Below, in pieces: positions 7,985-16,300 of a DNA stretch of 51,577 nt (its first letter is position 1; each line of letters starts with the position of its first letter). The position numbers were made by a program, and so were the translations under genes. The stretch is from Cytophagales bacterium (lineage in GTDB: Bacteria; Bacteroidota; Bacteroidia; Cytophagales; Spirosomataceae), in assembly GCA_004292855.1 (NCBI GenBank), contig RDXN01000068.1, positions 1 to 51,577 on the forward strand. Reading direction: 5' to 3'. Under the pieces are notes generated by a model. It was not told the origin of the DNA. It worked only from the letters and a program-made list of their open reading frames with translations, and searched no databases.

Positions 7985-9106
7985 ATGGCCACCGAATTTA
8001 ATCGTACCTCATTCTTTGTTTCTCCGCCCGATAATTTAGCCGAAGCATTCCAACGGCATTGGCTCCTGACCGTGCTTGTGCGTATGCGCTGGATGTTTTA
8101 TGTCGGTTTGGTTCTCCACGTTATTTTTTTTTCGCTCGACTGGGTTCGGTATCAGGAGGGCACTCTGCTCACAAACACATCACACCGAGGGCTTTTTTAT
8201 TCGCATTTTGTGTCATTTAGCCTTAACCTGATGTATTGGTGGGCCACTACTCACCGGAAAGCCGTTTGGGAGGGACAATCGACAGAAGTCCAACGAATTG
8301 TACTCGGAATCTTTATTTTCTTCAGCTTGTATGGCATTCCACGGGCAGCGTTTGCCTACGTTGACCGGCAAACGCTGGTCTTTTTTACGTATTATCTGGT
8401 TGTGACGCAGGTGTTGTTTTTGATTGGACACCGGGGACGTATAATCACAGCGGCAGTGGCTATTTTGGTACTTCTGGCCGTTACGTATCAGTACACCGAT
8501 GGCCTGCTCTCGCAACGATACAGTGTGATGGTGGAAGTAGTGGTTTTCGGTGGGGCTATTTTCGGATTGGGGACGTATTTCTACAATGTTTTTGTGCGGG
8601 AGTTTGTGCAACGGCGGCTCATCGAAGCGCAAAACGAGCAAATTCGTCAGCAGGCCGAGCAGTTGGAAAAAGACCGCCAACAGGCTGTGCAGGAATTAGA
8701 GCAGCGGAGTCAGGAACTCATCAGCTACATTTTGCAGGAGCAACAGCGCAACACGTTTCTGGTCGAATTGAAACAAAAAATCAAGCAACCCGATGCGACC
8801 GATACCACCCGAATTGCTCAGCTTATCGACTCCCAACTGAGTCAGGAGGACCGTTGGCAACATTTCGTGTTGTTGTTCGAGCGGGTGCATCCACAGTTTT
8901 TTGGCCGGATTCAGGCGATGTATCCGAGTCTCAGTTCGCACGATTTGCGGGTGATGGCCCTGCTCAAGATGAACCTCTCTACCAAAGAAATTGCAGGTCT
9001 GCTAGGCATCTCACCCCAAAGTGCCAACACGGCCCGATATCGCCTGCGTAAGCGACTCCAACTCGACGCAGAGGATTCGCTGGAAGCGTTTCTGCAATTG
9101 AATTAG
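7985..9106 (+). CDS. Membrane-anchored HTH (LuxR-type) transcriptional regulator
   Basis: A 373-residue protein in three parts. Residues ~25-200 hold about six hydrophobic segments. Residues ~208-265 are Gln/Glu-rich with coiled-coil character (EQIRQQAEQLEKDRQQAVQELE). The last ~70 residues are a helix-turn-helix (LSSHDLRVMALLKMNLSTKEIAGLLGIS is the helical region, followed by SANTARYRLRKRL). This layout is common in Bacteroidota as a membrane sensor joined directly to a DNA-binding domain. No ligand-binding domain is recognised. It is the gene immediately before the surface-protein island and in the same direction, so it is a candidate regulator of it. A small hairpin (ACTTTC/GAAAGT, 7959-7976) precedes it. 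Confidence 0.83.
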   Translation: MATEFNRTSFFVSPPDNLAEAFQRHWLLTVLVRMRWMFYVGLVLHVIFFSLDWVRYQEGTLLTNTSHRGLFYSHFVSFSLNLMYWWATTHRKAVWEGQSTEVQRIVLGIFIFFSLYGIPRAAFAYVDRQTLVFFTYYLVVTQVLFLIGHRGRIITAAVAILVLLAVTYQYTDGLLSQRYSVMVEVVVFGGAIFGLGTYFYNVFVREFVQRRLIEAQNEQIRQQAEQLEKDRQQAVQELEQRSQELISYILQEQQRNTFLVELKQKIKQPDATDTTRIAQLIDSQLSQEDRWQHFVLLFERVHPQFFGRIQAMYPSLSSHDLRVMALLKMNLSTKEIAGLLGISPQSANTARYRLRKRLQLDAEDSLEAFLQLN

Positions 9107-9118
9107 AGGTACGGAATA

Positions 9119-9225
9119 CATTGGCGTTTTGTCATTCCGAGGAACGAGGAATCTAGCGTCCTTGTAATCAATTTGATTGTAGAGGAACTAGATTCCTCGT
9201 TCCTCGGAATGACAAAACGCCAATG
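9119..9225. repeat. Palindromic repeat, family A, copy 2 (perfect 38-bp arms)
   Basis: Arms 9119-9156 and 9188-9225 are exact inverted complements around a 31-base loop. The core is GTCATTCCGAGGAACGAGGA. It follows the HTH regulator gene and would make a strong hairpin, probably acting as a transcription barrier before the island promoter. Perfect arms suggest recent spread or active conversion. Confidence 0.9.
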
Positions 9226-9267
9226 CACGTCTAATCCCCTTTCACTCGCCCTTATTTTTTTTACCAG

Positions 9268-9342
9268 TATAGACTTAATATAGACAGCTCCTAAAAAGCC
9301 TGTTTCCCACTTGTAAAAGCCCTTTTTGAGATAATACATTTG
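9268..9342 (+). promoter_or_regulatory. Island promoter 1: TATAGAC direct repeat plus Bacteroidota -33/-7
   Basis: TATAGAC occurs at 9268-9274 and 9279-9285, an 11-bp period (one helical turn). After 25 bases comes TTG (9311-9313), then exactly 21 bases, then TACATTTG (9335-9342), which matches the Bacteroidota sigma-factor -7 consensus TAnnTTTG. The ATG of the 1257-aa protein is 34 bases further on. The same elements at the same spacings precede the 2213-aa protein gene at 21285. Confidence 0.75.
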
Positions 9343-9376
9343 AAGGTGACATCATATTTGATGACTTACCATTCAA

Positions 9377-12300
9377 ATGAAATCTTTTTCTTTTTGCCTC
9401 TTGAGTTTGTGGCTGACCCTGCTCGTTGGCGGGGTGGCCACGGCTCAACCCACGCGTTTGTACGTCAACGCGAACGCCACCGCCGGAGCCAACACTGGTC
9501 TCTCCTGGCCCGACGCCTTCACCAGCCTGCAATCGGCGCTGACCTTCCCCAACTCCCAAAGCCTGACGGAAATCTGGGTGGCGGGTGGGCTATACAAACC
9601 TCACGCGTCGGACCGGACGGTTCGGTTTCAGATTCCGTCGGGGGTGGCGGTGTATGGCGGGTTTGTGGGAAGCACCCCCGGTAACCCCACCGGCGAGACG
9701 GCCCTCGGCCAACGTCCCGCCGTAAATCCCATCGCGGGTAACCCCAGCAGTTCCACGCTCTCCGGCGACATCGACAACAACCAAACTCTCGACGCGGCCA
9801 ACACCGACGGTGTGGTGTCATTCAGCGATGTGGCCGCAACCACCCGGCTCGACGGATTCGTGATTACGGGCGGCTGGGCCAGCGATGGACTCGGCTATGG
9901 GGGTGGGGTTCGGATTCAGGGCGGCACCCCACGGCTTGCTAACCTGCTCATTACCGATAACCGGGCCACCAACCGGGGGGGCGGTTTGGATGCCGATCTA
10001 TTTCTGGGCACAATGACTATTTCGGATTCGCGCATCACTCGCAACCAATGCACCCAGGATTTTAGCAATGGCGGGGGCGTCTATGCTGTGGGCTTTTCGA
10101 GCGGCCCCGATGGCGGAACGCTGGTGATAACCGGCACCGACATAAGCCAAAACACAATGGCGGGCAACTTTGGGGCTGGTGGGGGCTTGTCTTTGGGGAA
10201 TATTACCGCCCTGACGATGGTCAACAGTACGATCCGGCAAAACAGCTCGACCAACCGAGGGGGCGGACTATACACCAACAACGTAGCAGCCCTGACGGGG
10301 TGCGACATTAGCCAGAACACCGCCCTGACCGGCAACGGGCAAGGTGGGGGCTGGGCTATTGAGGGTGGTGCCCTGGCCGGGCGACCCGTGCGGGTAACCA
10401 GCACGACCATTAGCCAGAATGTGGCCGACAATGTGGGGGGCGGCCTTGTCTGTAATGCCGGTAACAGTGAATTGCTTATGACCGATGTGGTGGTTTCGGG
10501 CAACCGAAGCAGTGTCGAAGGGGGCGGTTTGTTATCTGGCAACAACAGCGTGACGCTCACACTGACTAATACCACCTTCCGCGATAATGAGTCAGCAGGC
10601 AATGGCGGGGGCATCGCAACGGAGAGCATCGTCAGGCTTACGAACACTCGTTTTGAAAACAACAGGTCCGCCCAATTCGGTGCAGGCATGTACTTGCGGG
10701 GTAACGCGTCTGCCAGCATTGCAGGTAGCACGTTCCATCAGAACCAAACCCCTGCCCGCGGGGGTGGTCTGTACGCAGCGGGCAGCACAAGCCTGACATT
10801 GACCAACTCCGTTCTGAGCAGCAACACGGCATTAGCGGGTGGGGGTGGGAGTTTTTACGACAACACAACGGCGGTTATTACGAGTTGCACCGTAACAAGT
10901 AACACCACAACCGGCAACGGCGGGGGGCTGCTTGCAGAACAGTTTACGACGCTGACACTGCTCAACAGCCTTATCACCCAGAACCGTAGTCTGGCTATTG
11001 GCGGGGGTGTGCTGCGGATCGGGAGTTTCACGGCTCTCAACACCACCTTTTCGGGTAACATAGGCAACCGGGGCGGTGGCTTGTACAATTCGGGCGAGCG
11101 GGTAGTGAGCATCAGTGCCTGCACGTTCGACAGCAACACCGCCCTGAGAGGGGGTGGAGGAGTAGGTGACGGGTATCTGGATCGGATAACCTACAGCAAC
11201 TGCCTGTTTCAGAATAATATAGCGAGCAATGGCGGGGCGGATGGCAGTGGCGGAGGTATCCGAATTACGAGTGGCACGGCGGTGATTGGTCAATCGCGGT
11301 TCCTGAACAACGCAGCCCTCGGCACCAACGACGTTGGCGGAGGGGGCGTTGTGCTTTTTAATGCTCATGTTACATTGAATGATTGTATCGTGAGCGGCAA
11401 TCGCTCGGCAACATGGGGTGGCGGCATCGCTGTTGATCGGGGTGGCACAACACTAGCAACGGTTGTTGTTACGAACACCCGCATCGAAAGCAACACGGCC
11501 CAAAACGGTGGGGGCTATATGTGCCGGAATCCCTCGATTAACCAGTTGACCTCCGTGACGATCACCGGCAACCAGTCTATGAAAGACGGTGGGGGCGTTT
11601 TTGTATCAGGGAGCGCGACCCTGGTGTCCGCGAACCTGCTCATCAGCAACAACGTCGCCACCGAATGGGGGGCTGGCGTATACAGTAACAGCGGTGTCTC
11701 GGCGTTCATGTCCACGTCCCTTGTTGGCAATCACGGCAGGACAGGGGGTGCCCTGCTGTTCAACAACGATAGCCAATCGACAATTACCAACTGCTTTTTG
11801 CTCAGCAACACCGCCACCACCAGAGGGGGGGCTATGCACTGCGAAAACAACAGTAACCCCCGGCTCACGCAGGTGCTGGCGGCCTTCAATCAGGGAGGTT
11901 CCGACGGCGGGGCATTCTCGCACAAAGGCAGCAGCCCAATCTATACGGGCGTGACGGTAGCCAACAACTCGGCCACAGTGGGCGGGGCGTTTAGTGGCAC
12001 GAGTAGTAGCGCACCAACGATCACGAACTCAGTGATTTGGGGTAACGGGGGAGCATCGGCCATTGGCAACGACGGGACGAGTTCGCTGTCGGCCACGTAC
12101 AGTTTGTTCGAGGATGGGGCCACGGGTTACAACGCGTCGGCCACAAACCGGGTCTCGGTTCCCTCGCCGTTTGTGTCGGCTGGTAATTTCCGGCTCAATG
12201 CCTGCGGGTTGGCCATCGACGCGGGCAACAATGCCACTAACACGGCTTCTCTCGACCTCGACGGCCTCACGCGTGTTCAAAACGGTACGGTCGATATGGG

Positions 12301-13150
12301 GGCGTATGAATTTAGCGGGACACCCACCGCACGCGGGGGCATTACGGCCGGTCCGGGTGGCCCACTCACGGTCTGCGTAGGGTCGGCGGTGTCGGCTCCG
12401 GTTAGCGTGAGCGGAACCGGCCCCTTTAATTATCAGTGGTACAAAGATGCATTCAGCAGCCCCGTGGCGAGCCAAACCACCGCCACGCTCACCTTGCCCT
12501 CGGCGGGTTTGGGCGACACCGGGAGCTATTCGGTAGTGATTGTGGACGGTTGTCTGTTCAGCTTCACGAGCGCGGGGTTCAGCCTGAGCGTTTCGGCGGG
12601 TGTGCCGCCCGTGCTGACGCTTGCCGCCAACAGTTCGGTGGGATGCGTGGGGTCGGGCGTCGTGCTGCCCGTTACGGTGGCTGGTCCAGTTACGAATTTT
12701 CAATGGTACAGAGATGGTCAGTTAATAAGCGGGCAACTATCGGCCACGCTGACGCTGGCGGGCATCCAACCCACGCAAGCGGGCAACTACTCACTCGTAG
12801 CCACCGATACGGGCGGTTGTGGGTCGGCTACCAGCACGGCGTTTAGCCTCACCGTTCGGCCTGTGCCGGTGGTTACGTTGAGCTTCCCTACTGGGTCAAC
12901 GGTGGTGGGGCCGGGAACGGGCGTAGCGACTATTACGGTGCCCGCTCCCTTCACCGCCACGACCATGCAGGCCTTCGGCGGTACGCAGTTTGACTGGCTC
13001 GCTGTCATTGACCGTATCAACGGCTACGAGATTCGGCAGGTGGACAGCAACACAACCGGGCTATTCACCATCACCCGAACAGGGCCGTTCCGCCTGACCG
13101 TGACGGACAGCAACGGGTGCCAACGGACGGTGGAGGGTGTGATTCATTGA
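9377..13150 (+). CDS. Secreted beta-helix surface protein with Ig-like domains (1257 aa)
   Basis: A cleavable signal peptide (MKSFSFCLLSLWLTLLVGG, cut near VATAQ) begins the protein. Residues ~25-140 open with the LYVNANATAG...WPDAFTSLQSAL motif seen at the start of many right-handed beta-helix proteins. Residues ~140-970 contain dozens of short GGG-plus-SxNxA-type repeats like chlamydial polymorphic membrane protein/beta-helix rungs, ending in VDMGAYEFSG, as in choice-of-anchor Q proteins. Two Ig-like domains follow (~985-1160). The last ~95 residues (nucleotides ~12862-13147) form a module shared with two later proteins of the island. No standard type IX C-terminal sorting signal was recognised. 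Adhesion or surface-structure function is inferred. Confidence 0.88.
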   Translation: MKSFSFCLLSLWLTLLVGGVATAQPTRLYVNANATAGANTGLSWPDAFTSLQSALTFPNSQSLTEIWVAGGLYKPHASDRTVRFQIPSGVAVYGGFVGSTPGNPTGETALGQRPAVNPIAGNPSSSTLSGDIDNNQTLDAANTDGVVSFSDVAATTRLDGFVITGGWASDGLGYGGGVRIQGGTPRLANLLITDNRATNRGGGLDADLFLGTMTISDSRITRNQCTQDFSNGGGVYAVGFSSGPDGGTLVITGTDISQNTMAGNFGAGGGLSLGNITALTMVNSTIRQNSSTNRGGGLYTNNVAALTGCDISQNTALTGNGQGGGWAIEGGALAGRPVRVTSTTISQNVADNVGGGLVCNAGNSELLMTDVVVSGNRSSVEGGGLLSGNNSVTLTLTNTTFRDNESAGNGGGIATESIVRLTNTRFENNRSAQFGAGMYLRGNASASIAGSTFHQNQTPARGGGLYAAGSTSLTLTNSVLSSNTALAGGGGSFYDNTTAVITSCTVTSNTTTGNGGGLLAEQFTTLTLLNSLITQNRSLAIGGGVLRIGSFTALNTTFSGNIGNRGGGLYNSGERVVSISACTFDSNTALRGGGGVGDGYLDRITYSNCLFQNNIASNGGADGSGGGIRITSGTAVIGQSRFLNNAALGTNDVGGGGVVLFNAHVTLNDCIVSGNRSATWGGGIAVDRGGTTLATVVVTNTRIESNTAQNGGGYMCRNPSINQLTSVTITGNQSMKDGGGVFVSGSATLVSANLLISNNVATEWGAGVYSNSGVSAFMSTSLVGNHGRTGGALLFNNDSQSTITNCFLLSNTATTRGGAMHCENNSNPRLTQVLAAFNQGGSDGGAFSHKGSSPIYTGVTVANNSATVGGAFSGTSSSAPTITNSVIWGNGGASAIGNDGTSSLSATYSLFEDGATGYNASATNRVSVPSPFVSAGNFRLNACGLAIDAGNNATNTASLDLDGLTRVQNGTVDMGAYEFSGTPTARGGITAGPGGPLTVCVGSAVSAPVSVSGTGPFNYQWYKDAFSSPVASQTTATLTLPSAGLGDTGSYSVVIVDGCLFSFTSAGFSLSVSAGVPPVLTLAANSSVGCVGSGVVLPVTVAGPVTNFQWYRDGQLISGQLSATLTLAGIQPTQAGNYSLVATDTGGCGSATSTAFSLTVRPVPVVTLSFPTGSTVVGPGTGVATITVPAPFTATTMQAFGGTQFDWLAVIDRINGYEIRQVDSNTTGLFTITRTGPFRLTVTDSNGCQRTVEGVIH

Positions 13151-13157
13151 CAAAAGA

Positions 13158-13284
13158 CCCCACCCCAACCCCTCCCCCGTAGGGAGGGGCTTTGCGAAGC
13201 CATCTTCTGCCTTCAAATAGGCTCTTAGATCAGAACAAAGGTTGTCTTTTAACCCCTCCCTACGGGGGAGGGGTTGGGGTGGGG
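13158..13284. repeat. Palindromic repeat, family C, copy 1
   Basis: Arms 13158-13189 and 13253-13284 are a perfect 32-bp inverted repeat starting CCCCACCCCAACCCCTCCC. The 63-base centre includes a second hairpin (GGCTT-TGCG-AAGCC). The element fills the whole gap between the first and second surface-protein genes and ends 19 bases before the second start codon. A near copy lies at 18425-18555. Confidence 0.9.
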
Positions 13285-13303
13285 TGATATTTTCTACAAA
13301 ATC

Positions 13304-16300
13304 ATGACAAAAACACATTACTTCTTCTTTTTCCTGTGGCTCTTATGCCTCACAAGCCACCGGGCGACGGCTATTGACATCTATTGGACGGGCAACACCA
13401 GCACCGACTGGAACACGGCCTCAAACTGGAGTCCCGCCCAACTGCCAGCAACGGCAGATGTGGTCTGGATTAACTCGGCTACGAACTATCCAGTCATTTC
13501 GTCGGGTACGGTAACCGTTGGGCTGGTTCGTATGTCTGGGCAATTAACCGTTAATGCCGGTGCTGTGCTGAACCTGAGGGGTGTAGCTACAGAAGCGGCT
13601 TGCATGGGTTTGGGCGGCTTACTAACCAACAACGGAACCATCAACATTGGCGTGGCTGGGCAGGGAAAAGATGGGATTGAGTGTGAACCTGGTGGCCGTA
13701 TCGTCAATAACGGTACGATTACGTTTCTTGAGGCTGGCCGATATCAGATCTATGGCAGTAGTGGTGTTGCCAGTACTACGATCACGAATGGAACAACCGG
13801 GACGTTGGATCTGAATGGAGGTATCTTTCGCGATATTACAGGTCGTTCACCGCTTGCATTACAGAACAGTGGCCTTGTTAAAGCAGGAACTATTCAGCTT
13901 GATTTGGCTGGCTCATCGGTTATCAATACCAACTGCGGGCAGATCACCTGCGCTACGTACAAGGTGGATGGGACAAGCACCAACGCCGGTTTTCTGGAGG
14001 TAACGGGTACGCTCACGCGGTCGGGTGGAACATTTACCAACGATGGTGTACTGAATTATGGTGCTCTCGCAGGCACTATCACCAGCAACACGGGTTCGGT
14101 GATCGTCAACGAAAACCCGACCAATACCAGCATTTTTACTTATCAGGGTACCTTCGCGGGGACCGTCGACGGTATTTTCTCCAATTCGGCGGCTACCACC
14201 TCGGCGGGGACGTTCGTGGCCCCCAACAGCTTCACCCCGTCGGGCTTACCCAATGGTCCCCTAACGCTCTACGCCAAAATTACGCCTTCGGGTGGGGGCT
14301 GTGTCTATGTGGTTCCCTTTGCGTACACGGTTCCTCCGCCCTCCATTGGGGCTTTCTATGTTGCGCCCAACTCCGTTTGTAGCGGTCAGGTGGCTACTTT
14401 CAGGGCCACAGTGGGCGACGTAACGGGCAGTTATGACTTCACGCTCACCAACGGAACCAGCACCATTACGGGTGCCACAACCAGCAACGCTTTCAGCCAA
14501 AGCTGGACAACGGCAGGCTCCGGCCCTCAGAGCTTCACCCTGCGCGTTTCGGACAACGGCCTCTCTACCATCGCCACCACCACGCTGACGGTGAATCCGC
14601 CACCCGTTGTGAGCCTGGTCAATACCGGCGCGGGCAGTTGTGCCGATATCGCCAGTTTATCGGTGAGTAGCGATGCCGTTATTGGCTCGTTAGCCTGGTA
14701 CCGAAACGGAAGCCTGGCCAATACCACACTACCGCAAACCGGCTCGGCGGGTGTGACCGTGGCGGGAGGGGCCGGAACAGGCAGTGGGGCTACTCAACTG
14801 AATGCCCCTACTGGGATGTACATAGACCATGATGGAGCCATCTATGTGGCCGATCTTGCGAATAATCGGATTCAGAAGTTCCCGCCCAACAGCACGGCGG
14901 GGACGGCGGGCACGACCGTAGCCGGGGGGAACGGAGCTGGCGGAGGGGCCACGCAACTGAATAATCCTGCTGATGTCTATGTGGACGGCAGTGGGGCCAT
15001 TTATGTGGCTGATAAGCGAAACCATCGCATTCAGAAATTTCCGCCCAATAGCACGGGGTCCACGGCGGGTACTACTGTAGCCGGAGGAACCGGGTCAGGT
15101 TCAGGGGCGAATCAACTGAACACGCCCCGTGGGGTGTTTGTAGATGGGAGCGGGGCAATTTATGTGTCTGACTATATAAACAGTCGGATTCAGAAATTTT
15201 CGCCCAACAGCACGGCGGGTACGGCAGGTACGACCGTGGTGGATCAAATTCGATTACCTGGCACGATCTATATGGATGGTAGCGGAGCAATCTACGTAGC
15301 CGACACGGGTAACGACCGGATTCAGAAGTTTCCGGCCAACAGTACGGCGGGTACGGCGGGGACCACCGTAGCCGGGGGCAATGGTAGTGGCTCCGGGCCT
15401 ACTCAATTGGACTCGCCTTTTGCGGTCTATCTGGATAGTAGAGGAGCGATCTACGTAGCCGACCAGGGAAACAACCGCGTTCAGCAGTTTCCACCCAACA
15501 GCACAGGGGCCACGGCTGGCACCACCGTAGCCGGTAAGAACGGATTTGGCGCAGGGGCTGCCCAATTTATCTTTCCTCAAGGTTTGCATGTGGATGGAAG
15601 CGGGTCGGTCTATGTGGCCGACCAGGGGAACAACCGGATTCAGAAGTGGGCGGCTACGGTCAACCCGGCGTATGCTCCCACGTCACCGGGGACTTACTCG
15701 GTGTTGGTAACCTCGGCAGCGGGTTGTACGGCCATCACAAACAGCCTTACCGTAACAGCTCCCCCGGCGGCAAGCATAGCCGCTACGCCTTCACTGCTGG
15801 TCTGTTCAGGCAACAGCCTGACCCTAACGGCCTCCGGGGGCGATTCATTCGCGTGGAGTACGGGCAGCAACTCCACCAGCATCGTGTTAACGCCGACCAG
15901 CACCACGCTGGTGTCGGTAACGGCAACGTCGGGCGGTTGTATCTCGGTCAGCAGCGTGGTGGTAACGGTAAGCCCTACCCCCGTCGTGAGCCTGGTCAAT
16001 ACCGGGGCGGGCAGTTGTGCCGATATCGCCAGTTTGTCGGTGAGTAGTAATGTCGTTATTAGCTCGCTGGCCTGGTACCGAAACGGAAGCCTGGCCCAAA
16101 CCACGCTGCCCCAGGCAGCTACGGCGGGCGTCACCGTGGCAGGGGGGAATGGCATAGGCAATGGGGATGCACAACTGAATTACCCGATTAGCGTCTATGT
16201 AGATGGTAGCGGGGCGATTTATGTAAGCGACCAATTTAACAGCCGGATTCAGAAGTTTCCGCCCAACAGCACAGGTTCCACGGCGGGCACCACCGTAGCC

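Noticed and set aside
12862-13150. Standard T9SS type A or type B sorting domain at the ends of the surface proteins
   Set aside because: The ends lack the usual type A NP...GxxxL...GxYxxxV...K pattern and the type B TPNGDGxND...YNRWG...GTYxY pattern; they share a different module.
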